A stretch of DNA of 64,000 nt from Gallaecimonas pentaromativorans (GCF_003751625.1 NZ_RJUL01000004.1:124001-188000); one strand, 5' to 3'; numbered from the stretch's first letter, positions 37,111-44,859 are shown. The notes: a model not told the origin generated them from the letters alone. Made by a program: numbers and translations.

Positions 37111-38424
37111 ATGGTAATATCCCCACCATCACCTGCCTTACAACCCGCCATCATGCAATTGCCTCCGGTATTACCGCTTTTTGACCGTGCCAGCCTGGAT
37201 GAAGGCAACCCTGTTGTTAATCAGCACCTTGCCGAGCTAAGCCTGGCCACCGTGCCGGAAGCGGGGCTGATTTATCAGTATGCGGTGCAATACCTGGCAG
37301 AATCGGCTCACCACGACAACAACTTCAAAGCCTACCGCTCCGAACTCACCGGCTTTTTGCACTGGTGCTTTGATGTGGCCAAGCAAAGCCCGGTAAGCCT
37401 CGACAGGCGCGGCTTTGGCCAATACATCCTTTATTGCCAGGCGCCACCAAACGAGCTGATCGCTTATCGCAACGTGGCCCAGTTTGTGGCTGACGCCGGT
37501 TGGCAGTGCCGGCTGCCCAACCCCCACTGGCGCCCCTTTCTTGGTAAAAAGGGCCAGCCGTATCAGCTCAGCCCCCGCGCCCTGGCAACAAAAGTGGCCA
37601 TTCTTTCTTCCTTTTATACCTTCTTGATTGATGAGGAACTCACCGAGCGAAACCCCGCCACCCAATGGATGCGCCATAACGCCCGCAGCCGCCAGGTGCC
37701 GGTTTCCCTTGCCTGGGACGGCGAGGACGATCTCAAAGCCTTTTCCGAGTTGCAGTGGTCTTATGTTATGGCCACCGCCAGAGCCATGGCCGAGCAGGCC
37801 CCCGAGCGCCACGAGCGCACTTTGTTTTTGGTAAGCCTCCTTTATGGCTGCTACCTGCGCATCTCGGAAGTGGCGGCAAGGCCTGGGTTTTCGCCGGTGA
37901 TGGGCCAATTTCGCCGCGACAGCAAAACCGGCGTCTGGGGTTTTCGGGTGCCGGTCAGTAAAGGCGGCAAGCGCCGTAACGTGGCGGTATCCAAAGACTT
38001 GTTGGTAGCCCTTGAGCGCTACCGGCGCTTTTTAGGCCTAAGCCCGCTGCCAGCGCCGGGGGACAGCACACCGCTATTTATCCGCCAAAAGGCGGCCGGG
38101 CGGGGCAGGGAACAAGGCCAGCTCAATGCCAATCTGGGGGTAAGGCAACTTCGAGAAGAAATAGACAAGCTGATAAGCCAGGCTTGCGACGCCGCCATGG
38201 CCGACGGTTTTACCCAAGACGCCCAGGAAATGCGCGAGATGACCGCCCACAACATTCGCCACACCGGTATCAGCCACGACATCAACCTCAACCACAGGCC
38301 GCTTTCCCACGTGCAGGCCGACGCTGGCCACGACAGTATCCATACCACCAGCCTTTACCTGCATACCGCCGTGCAAGAGCGCCACCAAAGTGCCAGCAAT
38401 AAAAAGCTCGACCCCCTTGAATAA
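37111..38424 (+). CDS. tyrosine recombinase / site-specific integrase
   Basis: A 437-residue phage-type integrase. The core-binding domain spans about residues 45-180. The catalytic domain shows Arg250 in LYGCYLRISEVA, the box II motif HNIRH with His380 and Arg383, His407 in GHDSIHTT and the nucleophile Tyr416. The candidate catalytic Lys is in SKGGKRRNV. The full set suggests an active enzyme. The start may be 37111 or the ATG at 37153 (MQLPPVLPLF); neither has a clear ribosome site. A LexA box lies immediately upstream. No adjacent tRNA or excisionase is visible. Accessory genes follow downstream. Confidence 0.88.
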   Translation: MVISPPSPALQPAIMQLPPVLPLFDRASLDEGNPVVNQHLAELSLATVPEAGLIYQYAVQYLAESAHHDNNFKAYRSELTGFLHWCFDVAKQSPVSLDRRGFGQYILYCQAPPNELIAYRNVAQFVADAGWQCRLPNPHWRPFLGKKGQPYQLSPRALATKVAILSSFYTFLIDEELTERNPATQWMRHNARSRQVPVSLAWDGEDDLKAFSELQWSYVMATARAMAEQAPERHERTLFLVSLLYGCYLRISEVAARPGFSPVMGQFRRDSKTGVWGFRVPVSKGGKRRNVAVSKDLLVALERYRRFLGLSPLPAPGDSTPLFIRQKAAGRGREQGQLNANLGVRQLREEIDKLISQACDAAMADGFTQDAQEMREMTAHNIRHTGISHDINLNHRPLSHVQADAGHDSIHTTSLYLHTAVQERHQSASNKKLDPLE

Positions 38425-38426
38425 GG

Positions 38427-38453
38427 GAGCTTGATTTCAATCAAGCTTTTCCA
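38427..38453 (+). terminator. terminator of the recombinase gene
   Basis: AGCTTGAT, TTCA and ATCAAGCT form the stem, followed by TTTTCC just after the stop codon. Confidence 0.7.
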
Positions 38454-38501
38454 CATTAGCGGCGAGTAATGTAAGGCGGTGCTAAAAGAGGAGGGCAGGG
38501 A

Positions 38502-38768
38502 ATGCAAACACCGTCGCACTATTTATTGAGCTTCGATACCCCATCGAATTTGTTAAGCCTGGAGCTACATAACCTGCTTATCAGCTGGCACGCCAAACGG
38601 CTGTGCCGCCACAGCTGGTATCTTGAAACCCGGCTTCACCACCTGGCAGAGCCGATACTGGACGAGCTGAAAAAGCACCTTGGCGAGAAGGACAGGGGAG
38701 TGGTGGTGCAATGCCAGCAACTGGCGCTTTTTAATACCCTGACCAACCCTTTTAAAACGCCCTGTTAG
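38502..38768 (+). CDS. small hypothetical protein
   Basis: 88 residues (MQTPSHYLLSFDTPSNLLSLE...), mostly helical, rich in Leu and His, with no signal peptide or recognised domain. A strong ribosome site (GGAGGGCAGGG) precedes the ATG, which favours it being translated. It overlaps the converging frameshifted gene by a few bases. Function unknown. Confidence 0.55.
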   Translation: MQTPSHYLLSFDTPSNLLSLELHNLLISWHAKRLCRHSWYLETRLHHLAEPILDELKKHLGEKDRGVVVQCQQLALFNTLTNPFKTPC

Positions 38769-39026
38769 TCGTCCACTTTGTCCGGCTCTGAATCCACTGC
38801 CGTGACCGACACCTCAACCCGCGCCCCCGGCGCCCAGCCGGTTTGGGCCAGCAGCGCTGCATCAGCCGCTGCTGGCACCTCGAAGGTGTAGCCAATTACA
38901 GTGTTGCCGTCGGCCGACAGCACCGGGTCCAGCTCCGCTTTTAGCGACTCCCATTGCTGATGGGCTGATCCCCAGCTCCTCGGCAATGGCGGCCCCTTGC
39001 TGGGCATCTCCAAAATAGTTTTCCAT
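38765..39026 (-). pseudogene. small hypothetical gene with an apparent frameshift
   Basis: The ATG at 39026 follows GAGAG and gives MENYFGDAQQGAAIAEELGIS, but that frame then runs into unrelated, low-quality sequence and stops at 38862. Removing one C from the CCC in AGCCCAT (about 38965) joins it to the overlapping frame HQQWESLKAELDPVL...VDSEPDKVDD, giving one coherent acidic protein of about 86 residues. Either the gene is broken or there is a base-call error. I do not recognise the family. Confidence 0.5.
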
Positions 39027-39105
39027 CTGTATTCTCTCGTGAGTTAACGTCACCACTTATGCCGCCAACCAACGCTCGCCACAACTATATCTGGGTATAA
39101 GCGTT

Positions 39106-39133
39106 AATGCCGATAACGGGATTTATCGGCATT
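39106..39133. other. strong hairpin of unknown role
   Basis: AATGCCGATAA and TTATCGGCATT are perfect 11-base arms around a six-base loop. There is no T run on either side, so it is not an ordinary terminator. It sits in the AT-rich accessory stretch just before a small ORF. Confidence 0.5.
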
Positions 39134-39154
39134 TCAAGCCAGGAGGGGGTGATA

Positions 39155-39322
39155 ATGGAGCGGTGGAGAGGGCGAGAAAAACAGGCGGTCCTATCTTACC
39201 GAGCTGAGGGCGTTGGCGAGTGGCGTAATGAAGAAAATAATGCTCCGTCGTTGAAAGGATATAATTTTTATAAAAATTTTCGGTCACGCCATCAGGAATA
39301 TAGCTGGAAAATCGAGACTTAG
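39155..39322 (+). CDS. possible small hypothetical protein
   Basis: 55 residues from the ATG at 39155 (MERWRGREKQAVLSYRAEG), basic and without a known domain. The only support is a good ribosome site (AGGAGGGGG) at fitting spacing. It may be a chance frame in AT-rich DNA. Confidence 0.25.
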   Translation: MERWRGREKQAVLSYRAEGVGEWRNEENNAPSLKGYNFYKNFRSRHQEYSWKIET

Positions 39323-39350
39323 CTCTTCTGGTCGGCTTATTTTGGCCCGT

Positions 39351-39542
39351 TTACATTACATGGAGAATGGGGAGCATTGATATTTTAATGAAGTAATTGA
39401 ATCCGCCCGATGAAATATCCAAGCCTTTATCAAACCAAACAAAAAAACTTATAAAGAACAGTGAAAGTGGAATGATTATGACTAGCCAAAAAGGACGATG
39501 CTCCATCGGATGGTTGTAATTGATGGCAATTGCTTCTTTCAA
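39351..39542 (-). CDS. possible small membrane protein downstream of doc
   Basis: Up to 63 residues with one clear transmembrane helix (FWLVIIIPLSLFFISFFVWF). The frame opens with a TTG eight bases after the doc stop; an internal ATG at 39506 is an alternative. No family is recognised. It could be a third gene of the toxin-antitoxin transcript or a cassette remnant. Confidence 0.3.
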   Translation of the reverse strand: MKEAIAINYNHPMEHRPFWLVIIIPLSLFFISFFVWFDKGLDISSGGFNYFIKISMLPILHVM

Positions 39543-39550
39543 TTATCAAA

Positions 39551-39919
39551 TCATTCCTTTGACTTAAGCCACCCAGAAAGATCTGTCTCATCAATTTGTT
39601 TTTGGGCAGCCTTTCTTATCATATCACCAGCTTCAACAGTGTCATATTGAAGCTCAATACCATTAAGGTAAAGGATCAAGTCCATGCAGGCAAAGGCGGT
39701 ACGCTTATTGGCGTCGTTGAACGCATGGCCAATTGCAATACAGACGGCGTAGCAAGCGGCTAACTCAAACACATCTGAAACGAGGCCGTAGTTAACACGG
39801 TTTTCGACCCGGTTTACTACGGCCTGGATGCTTTTATCGGGGGCTTGGCCCTGGAGTTCATTGGGGTTGATGATGTCGTCGTGTATGGCCACCACATCCT
39901 TGGCAGTCAGATACTTCAT
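39551..39919 (-). CDS. doc: Doc-family toxin (Fic fold)
   Basis: Type II toxin of the phd-doc pair, 122 residues. The family motif HAFNDANKRTAFACMDL (HxFxDANKR) is complete, with the His and Arg needed for phosphoryl transfer. Phage P1 Doc inactivates elongation factor Tu by phosphorylation. The start overlaps the antitoxin stop by one base (TAATG). The local base composition is lower in GC than the flanking core genes, which suggests acquisition. Confidence 0.92.
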   Translation of the reverse strand: MKYLTAKDVVAIHDDIINPNELQGQAPDKSIQAVVNRVENRVNYGLVSDVFELAACYAVCIAIGHAFNDANKRTAFACMDLILYLNGIELQYDTVEAGDMIRKAAQKQIDETDLSGWLKSKE

Positions 39920-40167
39920 TACTTGTCCTCAAGATACTTTAGAACCGGAGCGATAGTCTGTTTACGGCTTTTCAGTGCAGCCATGGCTTCACCAGTGCTA
40001 GCAGCTTCAAAGGTAGTGGACTCCACGGCACTAGCGGGCACCAGATAGGCGCGGACTTCACCTCGGTCAAGAATGGCTACAGGAGAGCCGTTGGCTTCCT
40101 GAAGTACTTTTGAGGGTTTGCGAAGATCAGTCATAGTAACTGCTTTGCGAGTGAGTACGGTTTGCAT
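39919..40167 (-). CDS. phd: Phd/YefM-family antitoxin
   Basis: 82-residue antitoxin with an N-terminal DNA-binding Phd fold (TMTDLRKPSKVLQEANGSPVAILDRGEVRAYLVPASAVE) and a C-terminal tail expected to fill the Doc active site. The ATG at 40167 follows GGGAGG. It would repress its own promoter, where a perfect palindrome is seen. Confidence 0.9.
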   Translation of the reverse strand: MQTVLTRKAVTMTDLRKPSKVLQEANGSPVAILDRGEVRAYLVPASAVESTTFEAASTGEAMAALKSRKQTIAPVLKYLEDK

Positions 40168-40192
40168 AAGGGACCTCCCATTGACACATATT

Positions 40193-40202
40193 CAGTATAC
40201 TG
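40193..40202. promoter_or_regulatory. operator-like palindrome upstream of phd-doc
   Basis: CAGTATACTG is a perfect 10-base palindrome that contains a TATACT -10-like hexamer on the minus strand, 26 bases before the phd start. This suits autoregulation by Phd. Confidence 0.5.
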
Positions 40203-40640
40203 CAGTGCACAGTTAAATGCGCACTTAATTGCGTGAAGGTAGCAAGGGCACGCTCCTTACATTCGACCCGTGTAGGGGCGGAATGGTTACAGAGGCTTCG
40301 CCGCTCAGGTTCCTGGTTGTTATGTACCTGATGCTCTCCAGAGTGGCGGTAAGTGTAGTCAGGCATCGAAAAAACCAGCGCACCAAGGCAGACTTAACTC
40401 AAAAACGGCTGCACACTCTGTACATCGAAAACTGGATAGCCGAAGGTAAGGTCGCTTGAAGCACCAAACGGATTGGCTCATCAAGCTCTCAGCTAGCCAT
40501 ACCCAAACAAATAAAACGCCCACAACTTTTTGCGACGCATCGGGTGAGTTTGCAGGATTGGCGCTTTCTAGCGGTGATCAGCTATCACTAGGAGCGCGCA
40601 AAAACGGACGACAAACGGCCGTTTGGACCACGTTGGTAAA

Positions 40641-40680
40641 ATGGGCAAGCCACGGAGCGCCGGTTAGCGTGGCTGCCTTA
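40641..40680 (+). repeat. dispersed repeat, copy 1 (hairpin-forming)
   Basis: Begins ATGGGCAAGCCACGGAGCG, identical to 40952-40970. Together with CGTGGCTGCC downstream it can fold into an imperfect REP-like hairpin (GGCaAGCCACG against CGTGGCTGCC). Confidence 0.55.
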
Positions 40681-40711
40681 ATGCTGTCGCTGAAACCTGC
40701 CTGCGCTGGTG

Positions 40712-40736
40712 TATACATTATTGCGCATAATGTATA
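40712..40736. promoter_or_regulatory. inverted repeat resembling a toxin-antitoxin operator
   Basis: TATACATTAT, TGCGC and ATAATGTATA have perfect 10-base arms. The AT-rich centre resembles autoregulatory sites of small toxin-antitoxin or XRE-regulator promoters, but no such gene follows; the TCTTC array lies 64 bases downstream. Confidence 0.5.
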
Positions 40737-40800
40737 TTATGTTAAATTACATGTGGCATTATACCAGCCCCGGTCACTCAGGCTTAGACGTCTACTGCTC

Positions 40801-40880
40801 TCTTCTCTTCTCTTCTCTTCTCTTCTCTTCTCTTCTCTTCTCTTCTCTTCTCTTCTCTTCTCTTCTCTTCTCTTCTCTTC
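40801..40880 (+). repeat. pentanucleotide tandem repeat (TCTTC)16
   Basis: Sixteen perfect copies of TCTTC in 80 bases, all pyrimidine on the plus strand. In two plus-strand frames it would encode a repeated SLLFS unit. No ORF with a convincing start runs through it into a recognised protein, so a phase-variable gene is not demonstrated. Confidence 0.98.
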
Positions 40881-40951
40881 TTTGGTCGCTGCGCTTTGCA
40901 TGATTCCTGCTGCTGCCAACCCTTTTCGGGCTGGCACCTGCCGATAACCAT

Positions 40952-40970
40952 ATGGGCAAGCCACGGAGCG
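40952..40970 (+). repeat. dispersed repeat, copy 2
   Basis: ATGGGCAAGCCACGGAGCG, identical to 40641-40659, 311 bases away. Similarity continues weakly for about 20 further bases (TAG.GTGG...GCC). The two copies bracket the palindrome and the TCTTC array. Confidence 0.8.
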
Positions 40971-41057
40971 ATGACTAGTGTGGGCGCCGCTACGCTTACC
41001 GATCGGCATATTGCCCCTGCTTGCGGTTAACTTTTCACGTAGCGACGCGTCGGGTTT

Positions 41058-41717
41058 TTAGCTTTGGGTGGAATATCCCAGACCCCGGCGGTTGATGACC
41101 GGCAGCTCGCCACCTTGGCTGCGTACTTTGCGGCGGATATATGACAAATGCACTTGCAGCGCGTTATGGCTTATTTGATGGCCTTGCTGGGTCAAGGTAC
41201 TGATGATGCTCTCGGGCGTTACCGCCAGGCCCTGGCCGTTGAAGATGCACAGCAGCACCTGGAACTCCACTGGCGTCAAATGGACTTGCTGATCGGCAAA
41301 ATACAAAGATTTACTGCGCACCGACAAGCTGTAGTCGCCGGCTTGGTGACTCTCATGGCCCCACTTGATATTGCAGCGCCTAGATAACGCCTTGAACTGC
41401 GCCACCAACTCCTGGCAAGAGCTGAGCTTGGAGATAAAAACATCGGCCCCATTTTCCAGCGCCGACACCAAGGCGCAGCCGCTACTGGCCACCGCCACCA
41501 AGGCGGTATGTTGGTGCTGCTGGCGTAGCTGCTCTATAAGCGCCAGCCCTTGCGTGCTGTCATTATCAAGGTCCACTACCACCAGCTCAGGCTGGGTGGC
41601 CAGCACCTTTTCCATGCTGTCTGGCGCCGGCGTGGCTTCAACAACTTGCACGGCAGCCTCTTGGCAGCGGGCCAGAAAGCGCGGGTCCGGGTCATGGGAA
41701 AATAACAGTGCCTTCAT
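41058..41717 (-). CDS. OmpR-type winged-helix response regulator, orphan
   Basis: 219 residues. The N-terminal receiver-like domain has Asp in VVVDLDND (near residue 49), Ser in AVASSG and Lys in FISKLSS. The C-terminal OmpR/PhoB winged helix covers ~125-217 (LTPVEFQVLLCIFNGQGLAVTPESIISTL, LQVHLSYIRRKVRSQG, INRRGLGY). No histidine kinase gene is adjacent. The receiver is short in the acidic pocket (SHDPD), so phosphorylation is plausible but not certain. Target genes are unknown. Confidence 0.85.
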   Translation of the reverse strand: MKALLFSHDPDPRFLARCQEAAVQVVEATPAPDSMEKVLATQPELVVVDLDNDSTQGLALIEQLRQQHQHTALVAVASSGCALVSALENGADVFISKLSSCQELVAQFKALSRRCNIKWGHESHQAGDYSLSVRSKSLYFADQQVHLTPVEFQVLLCIFNGQGLAVTPESIISTLTQQGHQISHNALQVHLSYIRRKVRSQGGELPVINRRGLGYSTQS

Positions 41718-41848
41718 TGCCCACCTTTGCAGGCAAAACGGCGAAATTGGTGGAAAGCCATGAGATCTCGTATCAATAGCATTTGTATTGACACTAGAGA
41801 GTCAGCCTTAAGAGTCTGTTAAATCTGGAAGATAGTTTTGCAGGTGGC

Positions 41849-42115
41849 CTAACGTAACTGACTGTCTTTACTGCCTCTTCTGTTGTAGAGGGCATTTTTA
41901 TCGGCCTTGGCATCCATTGTCTGCTGGCAGTTGACGCAATATTGCACGCCGGGCAGTGCCTGGCGGCGCTTTTGGGGAATAGGCTCGCCACATTCTAGGC
42001 AAAATTCACTGCCAGGGCCCTTACCGAGCTTGGCGCGCGCCGCCGCAACGGCGTCGTCTATTGTGGAGTCGATTTGCTTGGTAACGGCGTCGTCACCGGC
42101 CCAACCTGATGCCAT
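41849..42115 (-). CDS. ybiI: DksA/TraR-type zinc finger protein, YbiI-like
   Basis: 88 residues, nearly collinear with E. coli YbiI: MASGWAGDDAVTKQIDSTIDDA at the start, a four-cysteine zinc finger (FCLECGEPIP, YCVNCQQ) and the ending NRRGSKDSQLR. Proteins of this group resemble the tip of DksA; YbiI has no firm function. An AGGAGGG ribosome site precedes the ATG. Confidence 0.93.
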   Translation of the reverse strand: MASGWAGDDAVTKQIDSTIDDAVAAARAKLGKGPGSEFCLECGEPIPQKRRQALPGVQYCVNCQQTMDAKADKNALYNRRGSKDSQLR

Positions 42116-42191
42116 GATGCCCTCCTCTTCTACTCTTGCTCTTTCAAGCCTAGCATTGCCGCCTTGCTCGCCTCAAAGCCACGGTTAGCGG

Positions 42192-43082
42192 CTATACCGA
42201 CAAATTCAATCCATGGCCTTGGCGCAAGCGACCGGCATCGGCTGCCGGGCTGTGGCCAAAAAAACGCCGGTATTCACGGCTGAACTGCGACGGGGTGCCG
42301 TACCCTACCCTGTAAGCTGCCTGAGCCGCATCGAAACCCTCAAATACCATCAGCCGCCGGGCTTCGTGCAGGCGCAGGCTGGTGCGGTAATGAATGGGGC
42401 TAAGGGCCGTTAATGCCTTGAAGCGCTCAAAGAGTACCGACTCGCTAAGGCCCACTTCATTGGCCAACTCTTGCACCGTAAAAGGCTCGCAAAAATGCCC
42501 TTTTACCCACTGCACGGCGCGGCCGACGGCGTTGTCGCCAAGGTTGCCCGCGATATGGCGCAAGGTGGCACCGGCGCCGCCTTTAACCAGGCGGTAGACA
42601 ATCTCCTGTTCGATAAGTGGCGCCAAGGCGGCGATATCTTCCGGGGTGTCGAGCAGTGACAGCAGCCGAAAGCAGGCATCAGCCAGTTCTGGCTCTGTGG
42701 GCGTGGTCGCCATGGGCGCCGCCATGGGCGCGGCTGGCAGTGCTTCTACATAACGGGCCACCAGCGCCGCATCAAACCCCAGGTGAAAGCTTAAAAACGG
42801 CTCGTCAACGCTTGCCTTGGCAATGTGGCTAACCGCCGGCAGATCCACCGACACCACCAGATAGCAGCTTGGGTCGTACCGGTACGACTGGCCGTTCCAA
42901 AGGGCCGCTTTGGCCCCCTGGGCCACCACGCAAAGAGACGGCCGGTACGCCCAAGGAATGGGCAAGGTTGGGCTGTGGCTACGCATCAGCCGCAGCCGCT
43001 CGATGGGGGTGTCGTTTATTCCATCCACCTTGGCATGCCGGGCAATCAAGCAAGCCAGTGGCGATAATTCTTCTCTAACCAT
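42192..43082 (-). CDS. AraC-family transcriptional regulator
   Basis: 296 residues. An N-terminal AraC-type cupin domain (SPTLPIPWAYRPSLCVVAQGAKAALW) and two C-terminal helix-turn-helix units: VQELANEVGLSESVLFERFKALTALSPIHYRTSLRLHEARRLM, then AQAAYRVGYGTPSQFSREYRRFFG. It is divergent from a short-chain dehydrogenase gene, a common arrangement in which the regulator controls the enzyme. The effector is unknown. Confidence 0.92.
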   Translation of the reverse strand: MVREELSPLACLIARHAKVDGINDTPIERLRLMRSHSPTLPIPWAYRPSLCVVAQGAKAALWNGQSYRYDPSCYLVVSVDLPAVSHIAKASVDEPFLSFHLGFDAALVARYVEALPAAPMAAPMATTPTEPELADACFRLLSLLDTPEDIAALAPLIEQEIVYRLVKGGAGATLRHIAGNLGDNAVGRAVQWVKGHFCEPFTVQELANEVGLSESVLFERFKALTALSPIHYRTSLRLHEARRLMVFEGFDAAQAAYRVGYGTPSQFSREYRRFFGHSPAADAGRLRQGHGLNLSV

Positions 43083-43213
43083 TTGATTTTATTGGTTCTA
43101 ATCCGTTTGTAGGTGAGCGCTACGGAGGATAGTGCAAGAAATGCGGAGTGCAAGCCAATGTAACGCGCCGGTGTGACGGTAACAATAGCCTGGCATTTTC
43201 ACCGGAGCCTATT

Positions 43214-43951
43214 ATGAAACCGACCAACCAAACCGCCATTATCACCGGCGCCTCTCGCGGCATTGGCGCCGTACTTGCCAAGCGTTTAGCCAAAGATGGC
43301 TTTGATGTGGTGGTGAACTACACCGCCTCCAAAGCGGCGGCCGAAGCGGTAGTAGAAGACATTGTCGCCATAGGCGCCAAGGCTATCGCGGTGCAGGCCG
43401 ACATCACCCAATCTCGCGACGTGGCGCGGCTTTTTGATGCCGCCCAGCAGCTTGGCCCCCTTGGCGCCGTGGTATGCAACGCTGGCATTTTGGAGCTGGC
43501 GCCCATGAGCGAGTTTAGCGACGAGGCTTTTACACGATTGATGGCGGTAAACCTCACCGGCGCTTTTTACACCCTCAAAGAAGCGGCCCGGCGCCTGGAT
43601 AAAGGCGGGCGCATTGTGGCGCTATCGACCAGCATCAACGGCAGCTACTTTCCGAGCTATGGCCCTTATGCTGCCAGTAAGGCGGCCGTTGAGGCCATGT
43701 GCAAGGTGCTTTGCAAGGAACTGGCCGGGCGCGAGATCTCGGTTAACGTGGTAGCGCCCGGTCCCATAGCCACCGAGTTTTTCATGGAAGGAAAATCGGA
43801 TGAGCTGGTGGCCCGCATTGCCGGTATGAACCCCTATGGCCGCCTCGGCCAGCCAGAGGACATCAGTGATGTGGTCAGTTACCTGTTAAGCCCGGCCGCG
43901 GTTTGGGTTAATGGCCAGGTGCTGAAGGTCAATGGCGGTATGGTGATATGA
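43214..43951 (+). CDS. short-chain dehydrogenase/reductase
   Basis: 245-residue Rossmann-fold oxidoreductase with the NAD(P) motif TGASRGIGAVLAKRLA, NAG in VVCNAGI, catalytic Ser in ALSTSING and YxxxK in YGPYAASKAAV. The C-terminal VNGQVLKVNGGMVI is typical of classical SDRs. The ATG at 43214 follows GGAG; the frame extends 22 codons upstream without support. The substrate is unknown. Confidence 0.92.
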   Translation: MKPTNQTAIITGASRGIGAVLAKRLAKDGFDVVVNYTASKAAAEAVVEDIVAIGAKAIAVQADITQSRDVARLFDAAQQLGPLGAVVCNAGILELAPMSEFSDEAFTRLMAVNLTGAFYTLKEAARRLDKGGRIVALSTSINGSYFPSYGPYAASKAAVEAMCKVLCKELAGREISVNVVAPGPIATEFFMEGKSDELVARIAGMNPYGRLGQPEDISDVVSYLLSPAAVWVNGQVLKVNGGMVI

Positions 43952-43980
43952 AAAAGGCCCCGTTCGGGGCCTTTTCTTTT
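43950..43980. terminator. terminator after the SDR gene
   Basis: AAAAAGGCCCCG, TT and CGGGGCCTTTTCTTTT. Confidence 0.9.
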
Positions 43981-43986
43981 GCCAAG

Positions 43987-44847
43987 TTAGTGACAAAAAC
44001 CTGAGGCGTATTGGTAAACCGCCTGGGTTTTGGTGGTGCCGTCCGGTTGGTTCCAGGCGCTAAGGCTCTGCATGGTCTCAAAAGCCTGTTTGGCGCGTTG
44101 CACCACCTTTTGGGTGTAATCGGCGCTGGCGTCTTCATATTTAAAAGAGGCTTCGGCAACCATGGGCCGCAGCGCGCCGCTGGGGGACTGGCTGTACCAC
44201 AAAGTCAGGCTTAGCTCGGCATCAATGGAGCCAAGGTCAAGCACCAGCCCCTTATAAACCCGCTCATACACCACCAAGCCCCCTACCCGTGCCAGGCTCA
44301 GGCTGTCGCTGAGATATTGGGCATCGGCAAAGCCCGAATAGAGGGTGTTGATGTCGTCCCCGGCGTTAACGGTGCGGTTGCTGAGCACGGTGGTGGAGTG
44401 GCTGTAAATCACCGTAAAGCTGTCGCGGCTTTTAGCGGTGATGTCTGCTTCGAGTTTGCTCTCGCTGCCACCGGCGCTGCTGGAAACATCTTCAAAATCG
44501 GCAATGTAACGGTCCGGGCTTCTGAATTTGAGGGTCAGTTCGGTGTCGCCCTCTTCGGTGCGCTGGCGAAAGCTGTAGCCGAGGGCTCTTAGCGGGCAGC
44601 TACCGGGGTGGTCGTAGAAGCTCACGGTGCGCACCTTTTTCAGGGTGAGGTTACCGCTGACGCTGCGGTTGATGGCGCTTTGAACTGCGCTTTCAAAGGC
44701 GGCGGCATATTGGTCGGCCTGGGCCTGCTCACCGGCAAAGGTAAAATTGGCCGGGCTTAGCATCAGTTTGTATTCGCGGGATGTCACATCGGGGTTGGCC
44801 ATGGCGGCAAGCGGCAGCAATGCGGCGGCCAGGAGGTATTTTTTCAT
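43987..44847 (-). CDS. secreted protein of unknown function
   Basis: 286 residues with signal peptide MKKYLLAAALLPLAAMA. The mature protein is predicted mixed alpha/beta without a recognised domain. It contains two cysteines near the middle and end (GSCPLRALG, SGFCH). I chose the ATG at 44847, which follows GGAGAGAG. It is downstream of the phytase-like lipoprotein gene but separated by a terminator-like hairpin. Confidence 0.75.
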   Translation of the reverse strand: MKKYLLAAALLPLAAMANPDVTSREYKLMLSPANFTFAGEQAQADQYAAAFESAVQSAINRSVSGNLTLKKVRTVSFYDHPGSCPLRALGYSFRQRTEEGDTELTLKFRSPDRYIADFEDVSSSAGGSESKLEADITAKSRDSFTVIYSHSTTVLSNRTVNAGDDINTLYSGFADAQYLSDSLSLARVGGLVVYERVYKGLVLDLGSIDAELSLTLWYSQSPSGALRPMVAEASFKYEDASADYTQKVVQRAKQAFETMQSLSAWNQPDGTTKTQAVYQYASGFCH

Positions 44848-44859
44848 CACTCTCTCCAT

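Larger units (their letters stand above)
40203..41057. other. gene-poor accessory region with repeats
   Basis: About 850 bases between phd and the orphan regulator. It contains a 25-base operator-like inverted repeat (40712-40736), two copies of a 19-base repeat, and the TCTTC tandem array. Open frames across it lack ribosome sites and recognisable domains. I read the region as decayed or mobile sequence without a confirmed gene. Confidence 0.6.

Noticed and set aside
40229-40459. 76-codon plus-strand frame upstream of the repeats
   Set aside because: No ribosome site or recognisable domain; could be a decayed transposase piece but nothing supports that.
40456-40947. 163-codon frame through the TCTTC array
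   Set aside because: Starts at TTG without a ribosome site, crosses the repeats and palindrome and has no recognisable domain; treated as chance.
39027-41050. Integron cassette array with attC sites
   Set aside because: phd-doc and small ORFs suggested cassettes, but no pair of GTTRRRY/RYYYAAC ends around a conserved hairpin could be found.
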